Shown here: positions 9,104-17,792 of the stretch, in pieces | How positions within the stretch are numbered: position 1 is the stretch's first letter | How the letters are laid out: each line of letters begins with the position of its first letter | Assembly: GCF_003952185.1 (NCBI RefSeq) | Contig: NZ_RXFS01000018.1 | Location: 1 to 64,000 of the forward strand | DNA from: Variovorax sp. 679 | GTDB lineage: Bacteria > Pseudomonadota > Gammaproteobacteria > Burkholderiales > Burkholderiaceae_C | Direction of reading: 5' to 3' | Length of the DNA stretch: 64,000 nt | The notes under the pieces: model-generated | What the model saw: the letters and a program-made list of their open reading frames with translations, nothing else | What the model was told of the DNA's origin: nothing | Database searches by the model: none | Program-made: the position numbers and the translations under genes

Positions 9104-10366
9104 TCAAGAGGTCACTCTCCTCAGCGTGATACACCGGCGTGGTTCTGGAACGCGCTGAGATTCATCGCGGTTTTTCAACAACCGGTCGTACCCTGCCAGC
9201 CCCACCTCAAGGCTGTAGCGCTGCGCATGCTCTCTGGCATTGCGCCCTGTCTGTCGCGAGCGCTCCGTACTTGCCAGACCGTCGAGTACGGTCTGCACGA
9301 TGCGCCCGGTATCGAAGAAGTCCACCAGTTGGCCAGTCTTGCCATCCTCTATCACCTCGCGCACCGGCGCTGTGTCCGAGGCCACGATCGGCACTCCGCA
9401 GGCCATCGCCTCCAGCACCGACCAGCTCAACACGAAGGGATAAGTCAGGTAGACATGGCAGGCTGACACCTGCAGCACGTGCAGGTAGTGCTGGCGGGGC
9501 AGGCGGCCAAGAAAATGGGTTCGGCAGGGATCCAGCGTCACTTCCTTCAGCATCCGCTCCCGCCAGTGGGCGGCCCCCTTGGGACGCCGCCCGTAGCTCA
9601 CCTCGTCGCCGCCGACGATCAGTGCATGACAGCCTGGGTGCGCGCGCTGGATCTTTTCGAGGGCACGCATGAACACGTGGAACCCTCTGTACGGCTCCAG
9701 GTTGCGTGCCACGTAGGTGATCACCGGATCCCCCGCCCGGAGCGTCACGCCGCTGGGCGTCGTGAAGGTAGCTCTGAAGTCGGGCCCCAGGGCTTGGGTG
9801 TCGATGCCTTCGTGCTGCACCACGATCTTGTCGTGCAGTGCCGCCGGGTAGCGGCTTTTCTGCCAATGCGTGGGGCTAATGGCCGCATCGCATTCGAGAA
9901 GATTCAGCGCATGCTGCGCGTTCCACGTGCGCACCCGCGCACGGTCATCCAGGCTGATCGGGAATTCAGGATCGAAACCCACGTCCGCGCCCTCGGCGCT
10001 GTAGTACCACTCGCACAGGTGGATCAGGCGAGCATCGGGAAACACATCCCTGGCATAAAGACTCTCGCCCCAGCCCGGATGGGCCAGGATCACGTCGGGC
10101 TTGAAGCCACCCTGGCGCATCTCAAGCATGGCCCGCACGGCGCTTTGTCCATGGAGCACGGCGTTCTCGAACTGGTGCAGGTAGGGATGCTGATTCGCAC
10201 AGCCGGCCCGCGGAAGCGGGTAGCGCACCAATTCCCCGAAACCCTGCAAGCCCGGCGCCCCTTGCCGCCCCAAGGCACGCACCTGCCAACCCGGCCGTGC
10301 GGCCCAGGCACGCACGAGGTGGCCGAACTGCCCCGGAAAGTTCTGATGGATGACGAGGATCCGCAC
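9104..10366 (-). CDS. GT4-like family glycosyltransferase
   Basis: A 420-residue GT-B fold transferase. The N-terminus MRILVIHQNFPGQFGHL is typical of GT4 enzymes. The C-terminal donor domain has FVLSWSVLEAMACGVPIVAS with the E(x)nE-type acidic motif continuing in PVREVIEDGKTG. The GTG at 10366 is chosen as start because it shares one base with the upstream TAG and gives the canonical N-terminus; a longer reading from 10402 adds only out-of-family residues. It is the last of four tightly packed genes following the ABC exporter and membrane fusion protein. A role in glycosylating the RTX protein or a co-exported glycan is inferred from position. Sugar and acceptor are unknown. Confidence 0.85.
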   Translation of the reverse strand: MRILVIHQNFPGQFGHLVRAWAARPGWQVRALGRQGAPGLQGFGELVRYPLPRAGCANQHPYLHQFENAVLHGQSAVRAMLEMRQGGFKPDVILAHPGWGESLYARDVFPDARLIHLCEWYYSAEGADVGFDPEFPISLDDRARVRTWNAQHALNLLECDAAISPTHWQKSRYPAALHDKIVVQHEGIDTQALGPDFRATFTTPSGVTLRAGDPVITYVARNLEPYRGFHVFMRALEKIQRAHPGCHALIVGGDEVSYGRRPKGAAHWRERMLKEVTLDPCRTHFLGRLPRQHYLHVLQVSACHVYLTYPFVLSWSVLEAMACGVPIVASDTAPVREVIEDGKTGQLVDFFDTGRIVQTVLDGLASTERSRQTGRNAREHAQRYSLEVGLAGYDRLLKNRDESQRVPEPRRCITLRRVTS

Positions 10367-11643
10367 TAGGGCACTCCCACGCCTTCGGCATGGGACACAC
10401 ACTGCGTGCCCTGTGCATTGCCCGTCAACTGGTCCAGAAACACGTCCCGCTGGCGATCAAGTTGCTGCTCGTCGTAGCGGCGTGCGATGCACCGGGCCGT
10501 GTCAGTCAGCGCCGGGTGGTTCAACACCCAGTCAATGGCCCACCGCAGATTTCCCTTGGCGGCGTGCCATGCGAGGCCGGCCCCTTGCCGCTCGACGCGC
10601 CGCGCGAACATCAATTTCTCCATGTCCGTCGGCAGCATGAGTTGAGGCTTCCCTACAAGCAAGGTCGCGTTCAGAAAGCCGGAGGAGCCGTAGTTGATGA
10701 CCGCATCGGCCCGGCCCAGCACCATCGACAGGTTCTGCGGCTCGCGCGTCACCCGCACCGACGTCCCATCGAATCGGCTGAACTCGCCCTCGGAAGCGTC
10801 CGGCCACAGACAAAGAGTTGCCAGTCCCCATGACTGCAGCACCTCCAACACAGCGACCGTCTCCCTGCCTCGCAGGTAGACGAAGACCCGCTTGCCCTTT
10901 TCATCTTTCTCTTCGCCTGGCCAGCTCGGCGCACAGGCAGGGGCCGATGACGCAAACGGACCGATGTAGAGGGCATTGGCACGCGCACCGTAAGGATCCG
11001 TCTCCGGGATGCCGTCGACCACGACGCTCGGCCAAGCCATGAAGTCGGCCAGACGCAGGCCCGTCGCACCCAAGATCCGCCCCACGCGGGTCACCGTCTG
11101 ATCCAGTTGCGCGATCTTTTGCGCATTCACCCGCTCCAGATAGGGACCGCGCACGGTCGAATCGAACAACGGGAAGTCGACCGGCGGTGCATCGAAGCCG
11201 TTGGTGATCTGCGTTGCGGGAATGCCGGCCACGCAGGCGGCCAGCAGCGCAAGAGGCGCGTAGTCGCACAGGATGGCCGTAGGCTGAACTGCTGCAAACA
11301 GCTTCAGCCATCGGGTGACGGCGATTTCAACGGCCAGTGCGTCGTGAAACCCCAGCGCCAGCAACACGTCGGCAAAGGAGGACAGACGCTTCGTTGCTTC
11401 CTGGCCGGCTACAGCGACACCAGGGATTGCCGGCTGGGCGAAGGTGGGAGCAACATGAACCGATTCGCCACGGCCGGCAATCATCGGGTGTCCGACGTGC
11501 TGCGGAGGAACTGCCCAGGCGACCGTTCCCCCGCGCGTCCTGATCAGGTTGGCGATCTCCGACGAGCGCACCAGATGACCCAGATTCCTGCCGTGCTCCC
11601 ACGCCACCAGAATGTGTGGGCTGGCGATGCTGTTTGAAGTCAT
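10366..11643 (-). CDS. GT1/UGT-like glycosyltransferase
   Basis: A 425-residue GT-B protein resembling the MGT/UGT class. The N-terminal GHLVRSSEIANLI acceptor-side helix and C-terminal donor-site loop INYGSSGFLNATLLVGKPQL followed by LPTDMEK are the clearest family marks. The ATG at 11643 shares one base with the membrane fusion protein stop (TGATG); an in-frame GTG lies one codon upstream. The 3' end shares one base with the following GT4-like gene. Placement inside a type I secretion operon is unusual and suggests post-translational sugar modification of the exported RTX protein (inference). Some conserved catalytic positions cannot be verified without alignment. Confidence 0.82.
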   Translation of the reverse strand: MTSNSIASPHILVAWEHGRNLGHLVRSSEIANLIRTRGGTVAWAVPPQHVGHPMIAGRGESVHVAPTFAQPAIPGVAVAGQEATKRLSSFADVLLALGFHDALAVEIAVTRWLKLFAAVQPTAILCDYAPLALLAACVAGIPATQITNGFDAPPVDFPLFDSTVRGPYLERVNAQKIAQLDQTVTRVGRILGATGLRLADFMAWPSVVVDGIPETDPYGARANALYIGPFASSAPACAPSWPGEEKDEKGKRVFVYLRGRETVAVLEVLQSWGLATLCLWPDASEGEFSRFDGTSVRVTREPQNLSMVLGRADAVINYGSSGFLNATLLVGKPQLMLPTDMEKLMFARRVERQGAGLAWHAAKGNLRWAIDWVLNHPALTDTARCIARRYDEQQLDRQRDVFLDQLTGNAQGTQCVSHAEGVGVP

Positions 11644-13124
11644 CACCGCTCCCTCAAACTCTCGCTGGTCGCCCGCTGAACCGGGCTGAGCAGGAACTCG
11701 ATGATTCGCCGCTTGCCCGTCTTGATCTCCGCCGTGAGATTCATCCCCGGGCTGAGCTTGATCGGCCTGCCATCCACATCGATGGTTGTGCTGTTGAGGT
11801 TGAGCGTCACCGGGAAGATCGCCCCACGCTTCTCGTCATTGACCGCATCCGCCGTCACCGTCTTCACGGTCGCGTTCACCGTCCCGTAGCGCGTGTACGG
11901 AAACGTCTCCAGCTTGATCGCCGCTTCCTGCGTCGGACTCACGAAGCCGATGTCCTTGTTCTCCAGCGTCACCTCGGCCGCCACCTGTGCCCCGTCAGGC
12001 ACGATCACCATCAGTGGCTGCGCTTCCGTGACCACACCGCCTTCGGTGTGCGTGGCGAGCTGCTGCACCGTGCCCGCCACTGGGGCCTTGAGCGTCGTCA
12101 ATCGCTCTCGCTGACCCGCCTTGGTCAGGTCCTGCGTGCCTTGCTGCCGCTTGAGCTCAGCCGCGGCTTCCCGTGTCCTCAGGCTGTGCTTGGTCTCGGC
12201 GATGTAAGCCACCCTCGTGTTCTCGCTCTCCCTCAGCGCGGCGTTGGCTTCTGCCAATCTCGCTCGCTGCGTCGCCAGATCCCGCTCCATCTCGATGCGC
12301 TCGCGCGTGCGATCCTGGTTCGCATGGCTGGACATGAAGCCCTGGTCGGCCAATTGACGGAAGTCGGCCTCCCGCTGCCTGGCGATGGGAAGCGTCGTTT
12401 CCAGCTTCGCAACCACCTCGCGCGCGGTCGCGATCTCGGCCTGACGCCGGTTGATCTCCGCTGTCGCCTTGGCCAGCTTGGCCGTGACATCGCTCCATTC
12501 GTCGTTCAGTTCCGCGCGGGCTGAACTCAGGTCTTCATCGGTCCAGCCTTGGGGAATCGTCTTGCCCAGATCCGGAGCATGTGGCTCAGCGGCGTTCAAC
12601 GCCTTCAACAGTGCGCGGGTGCGCATGACCTCGGATTGCACGGACTTCAACAGTTCATTGACGTTGGTCCTGTCGGCCGTGGCCATGGTCGGATCGAGCT
12701 CAACCAGCGGTTGACCTGCTTCGACGTGGTCTCCGTCCCTCACCAACACCCGCTTGACCACGCTCACCTCCAGCGGCTGGATGATCTTGGTGCGCTCGCT
12801 CACGATGATCTTGCCCGGCGCCACCGCCACGATGTCGACCTGTCCGAAGATGGACCACGCCAGCGCGATGAGGAACAGTGCGATCAACGCATAGGCCAGT
12901 CGTCTGGGCGCCGGGTGTACCGGGGTGTCCTGCAGGCTGAGTGCGGCAGGCAGGAAGGCCGCCTCATCGGCCAGGCGCTTCGGACCTGCAAGTTCGTGGC
13001 GGTGCTTCCAAGCAGCCTTGAAGATCGCGCCATAGCGGCCCAGCAGCTCGAACACCGGATGGCGCGTGTCTCGCGCGTGTGGTGCGTTGGCCGCAGGAGC
13101 AGTGGTGGAGACTTCCGGCGTCAT
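11643..13124 (-). CDS. Type I secretion membrane fusion protein, HlyD family
   Basis: A 493-residue periplasmic adaptor that links the ABC exporter to an outer-membrane TolC-type channel. One transmembrane segment at about residues 75-92 follows a cytoplasmic N-terminus. The periplasmic part has a biotinyl-lipoyl half motif (VLVRDGDHVEAGQPLVELD), a long coiled-coil hairpin, a second lipoyl half (LKAPVAGTVQQL) and a beta-barrel. The C-terminal SPGMNLTAEIKTGKRRI is the classical HlyD/LapC-type ending. The ATG at 13124 overlaps the ABC exporter stop by ATGA, which favours it over an upstream in-frame start at 13181. Confidence 0.93.
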   Translation of the reverse strand: MTPEVSTTAPAANAPHARDTRHPVFELLGRYGAIFKAAWKHRHELAGPKRLADEAAFLPAALSLQDTPVHPAPRRLAYALIALFLIALAWSIFGQVDIVAVAPGKIIVSERTKIIQPLEVSVVKRVLVRDGDHVEAGQPLVELDPTMATADRTNVNELLKSVQSEVMRTRALLKALNAAEPHAPDLGKTIPQGWTDEDLSSARAELNDEWSDVTAKLAKATAEINRRQAEIATAREVVAKLETTLPIARQREADFRQLADQGFMSSHANQDRTRERIEMERDLATQRARLAEANAALRESENTRVAYIAETKHSLRTREAAAELKRQQGTQDLTKAGQRERLTTLKAPVAGTVQQLATHTEGGVVTEAQPLMVIVPDGAQVAAEVTLENKDIGFVSPTQEAAIKLETFPYTRYGTVNATVKTVTADAVNDEKRGAIFPVTLNLNSTTIDVDGRPIKLSPGMNLTAEIKTGKRRIIEFLLSPVQRATSESLRER

Positions 13125-15364
13125 ACCGCCACTCCCGATCCAGTCCCTTCGGTCGGATGCCCGCCATCCTGCATGTTCCACAGGTGCGCATAAATGCCCT
13201 TAGGCCGACTCAGCAAGCTCTCGTGCGTGCCGCCTTCGACGATCTTGCCCTTGTCCATCACGATGATGCGGTTGGCATGGCGCACTGCAGAGAGGCGGTG
13301 GGCGATGATGAAGACCGTGCGCCCCCTGCAGATGTGCGCCATGTTGCGCTGCACGATGGCCTCGCTCTCATAGTCCAGCGCGCTGGTGGCCTCGTCGAAG
13401 ATCAGGATGCGCGGGTGGGTGAAGAGAGCCCGGGCAATGGCGATGCGCTGGCGCTGCCCGCCCGAGAGGCTTGCCCCCTGCTCGCCGACCATGGTGTCAT
13501 AGCCCTCGGGCAGCTCGCTGATGAACTCGTGGGCCCCGGCCAGCTGGGCGGCCTGGATCACCGCATCCAGCGGCGCCGCCGGATCGACGATGGCGATGTT
13601 CTCGCGCACGCTGCGGTTGAAGAGGGTGTTCTCCTGCAGCACCACGCCCACCTGTCTTCTGAGCTGCGCCGCGTCGATCAGGCTGATGTCGATGCCATCG
13701 ACCAGCAGGCGTCCTTGTTCTGGGGCGTACAGGCGCTGGATGAGCTTGGTCAGTGTGCTCTTGCCCGAGCCCGAGCGCCCGACGATGCCGATGACTTCGC
13801 CGGGGCGCACGTCCAGGCTGACGCCGTTGAGCACGGGCGCCGCTTCGGGACGGTAGCGGAAGGTCAGGTTGTCCAGGGTCACACGGCCCTTGAGGACGGG
13901 CAGCTGGGCCGCGGTGCTCGGCGGCACCTCGGTGCGGGTGTTGAGGATGTCGCCAAGCCGGGCCATGGAGATGCCGGTCTGCTGGAAGTCGGTCCACAGT
14001 TGAGCCATGCGCATGATGGGTTGCGACACGCGCTGCGCAAACATGTTGAACGCGACGAACTGGCCGACGGTCAGCTCATTGTTCATGACCAGGTGCGCGC
14101 CGTACCAGAGGGTGGCGGCGTTGACGAGCTTGCCGATGAGGTTGACGCCTTCATGTGCCCAGCTGGCGAGGTTCTGCGTTCTGAAGCTGGCCGAGATATA
14201 AGCCGCGAGCTGGTTGTCCCAACGCCGGCCGAAGGCGGGTTCGAGGGCGGTGGCTTTGACGGTCTGGATGGCGCTGACGGTCTCCACCAGCATGGCCTGG
14301 TTCTCCGCGCCGCGTGCGAACTTCTCGTCCAGGCGACGGCGCAGGATGGGCACCACCGCGAGGCTCAGCCCGAAGTACAGCGGCATGCTCGCGAGCACGA
14401 TCAGGGTGAGCGGCACGCTGTAGAACAGCATGACGGCGATGAAGACAATGGAGAAGACGACGTCCAGCAGCACCGTGAGCGCGTTGCCGGTCAGGAAGCT
14501 GCGGATGTTCTCGAGTTCGCGCACGCGGGCGACCGAGTCACCGACGCGCCGGGCCTGGAAGTAGGCCAGGGGCAATTGCACGAGGTGGCGAAACAGGCGT
14601 GCGCCAAGCTCGACGTCGATGCGGTTCGTGGTGTGGCTGAAGACGTAGCTGCGCAGGCCATTGAGCAGCGATTCGAAGATGACAACGACCAGCAAGCCGA
14701 TGACGAGCACATCGAGCGTGGTCATGCCGCGATGCACGAGCACCTTGTCCATGACGACCTGGAAGAAGAGAGGACTGACCAGCGCGAACAGCTGCAGGAT
14801 GAAGGAGATGAAGAGCACTTCGCCCAGCAGCTTCCTGTGCTTGACGAGGCTGGGGATGAACCAGGAGAAGTCGAATTTGGCGAGTTCGCCTGCGAGGCTC
14901 GCGCGGCTGGTGATGAGGATGAGTTCGCCTGTCCAATGCGTGGCGAAGACTTCCAGGGGTTCAATGACGGGACGGCCGTTGGAGGAAGAGGGGTCTTGCA
15001 GCAGGACGCGCTGAGTGTCGCACTGGGCCAGGATGACGAAGCGTTCGGCACCATCTTCGCCTCGGAGCACCGCCAATGCGGGCAGTGGCGTCAGGGACAG
15101 GCGCTCAAGGGTTGCGCGGGAAGACTTGGCCTTCAGGCCCAGGTGCTTGGCTGCGCGCAGCAACGTGGCAGTGTCGACAGGCTCGGAAGGCGTCAGGCCC
15201 AGTTGGTGCGACAGCAGGGATGCGTCGGCTGCGATCTGGTGGAAGCGGGCGATGGTGGACAGCGCCACAAGAGACGGATGCGCAACGGCCCCGGCTTCAG
15301 GGGCCTTTTGCGCCGGCGCGCCGACCTCTCCGTGCTGCTGCACGCCCCTCTCCTCCACTCCCAT
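13121..15364 (-). CDS. Type I secretion ABC transporter, HlyB family
   Basis: A 747-residue permease-ATPase that exports the RTX protein in one step. The N-terminal domain (about residues 28-150) is a C39-like domain without the catalytic Cys of bacteriocin exporters, as in HlyB, so it binds rather than cleaves its substrate. Six transmembrane helices follow. The nucleotide-binding domain has Walker A GRSGSGKST (about 528), signature LSGGQRQRIAIARAL (about 633) and Walker B ILIFDEATSALD. The ATG at 15364 has GAGGG seven nt upstream. It is the first gene of the operon. No dedicated TolC gene lies nearby, so a housekeeping channel is probably used. Confidence 0.94.
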   Translation of the reverse strand: MGVEERGVQQHGEVGAPAQKAPEAGAVAHPSLVALSTIARFHQIAADASLLSHQLGLTPSEPVDTATLLRAAKHLGLKAKSSRATLERLSLTPLPALAVLRGEDGAERFVILAQCDTQRVLLQDPSSSNGRPVIEPLEVFATHWTGELILITSRASLAGELAKFDFSWFIPSLVKHRKLLGEVLFISFILQLFALVSPLFFQVVMDKVLVHRGMTTLDVLVIGLLVVVIFESLLNGLRSYVFSHTTNRIDVELGARLFRHLVQLPLAYFQARRVGDSVARVRELENIRSFLTGNALTVLLDVVFSIVFIAVMLFYSVPLTLIVLASMPLYFGLSLAVVPILRRRLDEKFARGAENQAMLVETVSAIQTVKATALEPAFGRRWDNQLAAYISASFRTQNLASWAHEGVNLIGKLVNAATLWYGAHLVMNNELTVGQFVAFNMFAQRVSQPIMRMAQLWTDFQQTGISMARLGDILNTRTEVPPSTAAQLPVLKGRVTLDNLTFRYRPEAAPVLNGVSLDVRPGEVIGIVGRSGSGKSTLTKLIQRLYAPEQGRLLVDGIDISLIDAAQLRRQVGVVLQENTLFNRSVRENIAIVDPAAPLDAVIQAAQLAGAHEFISELPEGYDTMVGEQGASLSGGQRQRIAIARALFTHPRILIFDEATSALDYESEAIVQRNMAHICRGRTVFIIAHRLSAVRHANRIIVMDKGKIVEGGTHESLLSRPKGIYAHLWNMQDGGHPTEGTGSGVAV

Positions 15365-16109
15365 TTGGGAACCCTCGAATGTCGTTATGAAACATCAAGA
15401 TACCCGAGTAGGAATTGGCTGACAAGCTCGACTTTGCGACGCATTCAACACAGCAAATGAAATGAAAACCAAAGGACTCCAAAAAGAGGGAGAGGTTGGC
15501 TGAGTGCAACAAACAGGTGCACATTGATTCGCACCGAATGCGTTCACAAGCACGCTTCAACGTTTGATCGCCCGCATTGATGAAGGCCCAAGGTACCTCG
15601 ACTATCTTCACTATTCGGGCATCTTGAATCCCACGGAAAGCGCAGCACGCGCTGCGACATGAAGGGTCAATCTACAGGCGCTGGTGCAACGCGATATCGA
15701 TCAGCAGCGCATGGGCAACTTGCTCGCAGCAGATGCGACGCACGAAACAGCTCCAGCGAAACCTCGATCCGAGCGAAATTGTGGCGTGCTTAGCCGCGCG
15801 ATAGAGCGCAACAAAAGGTGAGGTGGCAGGGTCTGGACCTGCGCCATCCAAGGTTCCTCAGCGGATTCGCATCTAATGACAGTAGATCTGGGTCCATTCG
15901 CATTTATCGACGTTGCTTACACCCACATCGGGCATCCGCATCGCTGACTGACGGCCGTCTCCAGACGGCGTCAATCAACTGGATCACAACGCCTTGAACC
16001 GCGAACCTGACTCTGGCACGCAGCCAATCGTTACTTCCTGTTCTAAGCTTGGAACCTCATCGCGCGCTCTCCGATGCCATGTGGCTCGACCGAATGACCG
16101 GCGAGGGGC
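15365..16109. other. Long intergenic region, no gene seen
   Basis: About 745 bp between the type I secretion operon and the type VI effector module. Both flanking genes point left, so the promoter of the secretion operon should lie near the left edge of this gap. Short open frames exist (for example a reading around 15,690-15,830) but show no recognisable domain, ribosome-binding site or start. It may hold degraded gene remnants. Confidence 0.5.
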
Positions 16110-16457
16110 CTAGTTGCAGTTCAGTGCCAGCGTTTTATTGGCGTTGATCTTGTAGTCACAGCGTGCTGTCTTCGCGGGTAGCGCGACGTCCGAGGTCTGG
16201 CCGTCGGCATATTTGCAGCGCACCGTGACGGTGCGGCCGGCTTCGTAGATGTAGCCGAGGCTCCAATGCCCGGAGGACTTGCCGGTCTCATCCGGGACCA
16301 GGGTCGCCATCTCCTCAGGTTTTCCGTCGAACACGTCAACGAAACGCAACGGTTGGCCGGCGCGTACCGGGCAAACCTCGGCCGACACTGCGGGCACGGC
16401 CGAACATGCCACCAGCGAAGTCAGCAACAGTGCGCCGAGGCCCCTAGTCGACAACAT
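16110..16457 (-). CDS. STY0301-type periplasmic protein, putative immunity to the amidase effector
   Basis: A small exported protein of 115 residues. The N-terminal signal ends with a possible lipobox (LVACS), so it may be a lipoprotein. The mature part resembles the STY0301 family: CPVRAG near the N-terminus, VDVFDG, HWSLGYIYEAG and paired cysteines in VRCKYADG and ARCDY. I chose the ATG at 16457 because GGAG lies upstream; the ATG at 16472 would add five residues and lacks a Shine-Dalgarno. It overlaps the preceding amidase-like gene, as effector and immunity genes often do. A periplasmic inhibitor fits a peptidoglycan-targeting effector; the pairing is inferred. Confidence 0.7.
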   Translation of the reverse strand: MLSTRGLGALLLTSLVACSAVPAVSAEVCPVRAGQPLRFVDVFDGKPEEMATLVPDETGKSSGHWSLGYIYEAGRTVTVRCKYADGQTSDVALPAKTARCDYKINANKTLALNCN

Positions 16458-16881
16458 AGAAATTGTCTCCATTATTCGAATTGCCGGGCGCTCCCCAGCG
16501 TAGCAGTCGAGGACCCACAGCCTTCGGGCTCGGTGGCGTCACATATTGGTCGTAGACGTTGATGCCGGCTGGACTTTGACCGACATAGATGGCGGCATGG
16601 CCCTGATAGTGACCTCCGCTGTTGAAGGTCGCGATGACGGTGCCGGGCTGAATGTCCTTGTTGTCCTTGACGGCAGCACCCTTGCGCCAGTTCGTGGTTG
16701 CTGGAAGCGCCGGGCAGACCTTCTTCACATAGGAAACACATTGGCCGCAGAGATTGATCCCGGTGGTCTCGCTGGCGCTGGGGACTGTGCCGGATGGTGC
16801 AAGGCTTGAGGTCGGGGCACAGGTCCATTTGCCGACCGGCGCACCGGCGTTGTTTTGGTAGTTGCTGGATACGTAAGCCAA
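16444..16881 (-). CDS. BPSL0067-type NlpC/CHAP-like amidase, putative T6SS effector
   Basis: A 145-residue cysteine peptidase-like protein. The catalytic pair looks like C48 in GQCVSYVKK and H95 in YQGHAAIYVG, the usual order for NlpC/P60-CHAP amidases that cut peptidoglycan peptides. There is no signal peptide, as expected for a type VI cargo. The start is a TTG at 16881 with GGGAG seven nt upstream; no in-frame ATG is available. It sits at the distal end of an hcp-vgrG module and overlaps a periplasmic partner gene. The family name is from memory of BPSL0067-like proteins in Burkholderiales; effector status is inferred from context. Confidence 0.75.
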   Translation of the reverse strand: MAYVSSNYQNNAGAPVGKWTCAPTSSLAPSGTVPSASETTGINLCGQCVSYVKKVCPALPATTNWRKGAAVKDNKDIQPGTVIATFNSGGHYQGHAAIYVGQSPAGINVYDQYVTPPSPKAVGPRLLRWGAPGNSNNGDNFYVVD

Positions 16882-17245
16882 GAAAAGACTCCCATGATTG
16901 AAGTACCGAGGCGCAATTTAACCGAGGTCATGACGTTCTCTACACGCGACTTCGACAAATGCAAGCTAGCTGGGATTTGCTGTCAGTAAAAGAGCTGCAC
17001 ACCGTGTCGGTCTTGCGATCTCGTGAGGCTGCATGTGAAACCTGCTCACTGTCGATGAGCTGCAAGCAACGTCGAGGAATGCAACTGTCCACTCCCGGCG
17101 TGTACGGTAACCCCTTGCGATTCACGAACAGCATTGCTCGGGAAGCGAGGAAGCGGGTCGGCATTCCAAGGGCCTTCGCAAGACGATCTAAAGGTCAGAT
17201 TTGCGCCACCTTAGTCCCGCGGCGACAACAGGAATTGCCTTCACA
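16882..17245. other. Intergenic region between two effector-immunity pairs
   Basis: About 360 bp with no convincing gene. A plus-strand frame (16,959-17,294) contains two Cys-x-x-Cys-like clusters but runs into the neighbouring gene antisense and has no ribosome-binding site. The stretch probably carries a separate promoter for the amidase pair. Confidence 0.45.
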
Positions 17246-17788
17246 TCATCTTCTAAACGCATCGCAACGCTCATGTCCCAGTCCCGTCGCATAAAAGTTC
17301 TCCATGCTCGGGTTTGAGAGGATGCAGATCCAAATGGCACTTTTCCCGTCGACATACATGCCATCCAGAATGGTCACGAAGGTGAGAGATTTGTCCTTCG
17401 GTATCAGCGTCCTCAGGGGATTCTTCTCGATGAACTCTCCAGCATTGCCGACTCGATAGATCTCAGCACCATCCATCTGCGTTGCGAAATGTTTTGAAAG
17501 CGCCGGCGGCAGTTTGTGCGAATCGAATTTGTCGTAGGGACTCAGCTCGAGCTTCCCCTTGAATGAAGGGTATTTCAAGTACGACCGGCCGAGACTCGCC
17601 TTCATGCCCACAGCCTTGCCATTGTCGGAGCGGGCAATCGCCTTGAGGTCTATCGGCCTGTTCAGGGTCTCAAGGTAAAAGCCCGAAGTAGAGGAGGCCG
17701 AAGCAACAGGGAGGATGCAGAAACAAAGAAGAGCAAGCGCTGCGAGACGGCCCGAACCCGGGGAAAAGAAATTTGATCTTCCAATCAT
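17246..17788 (-). CDS. Exported protein of unknown family, putative immunity to the lysozyme effector
   Basis: 180 residues with a clear N-terminal signal peptide (hydrophobic LAALALLCFCILPVASA followed by a likely cleavage site). The mature domain is not one I recognise; it holds two cysteines (IWICILS and HERCD) that could form a disulfide. It begins 4 nt after the lysozyme-like gene stops, in the same direction, so the two are almost certainly cotranscribed. A periplasmic inhibitor of a muramidase effector is the simplest reading, but no known lysozyme-inhibitor motif is visible. Confidence 0.7.
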   Translation of the reverse strand: MIGRSNFFSPGSGRLAALALLCFCILPVASASSTSGFYLETLNRPIDLKAIARSDNGKAVGMKASLGRSYLKYPSFKGKLELSPYDKFDSHKLPPALSKHFATQMDGAEIYRVGNAGEFIEKNPLRTLIPKDKSLTFVTILDGMYVDGKSAIWICILSNPSMENFYATGLGHERCDAFRR

Positions 17789-17792
17789 GGGG

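Noticed and set aside
13079..15460. 793-aa open frame on the plus strand
   Set aside because: It is antisense to the HlyB-type exporter, with no domain and His/Ala/Glu-rich composition typical of a GC-rich shadow frame.
16959..17294. Cysteine-containing 111-aa plus-strand frame, weakly FNR-like
   Set aside because: No ribosome-binding site, no helix-turn-helix, and it overlaps the 3' end of a real gene on the other strand.
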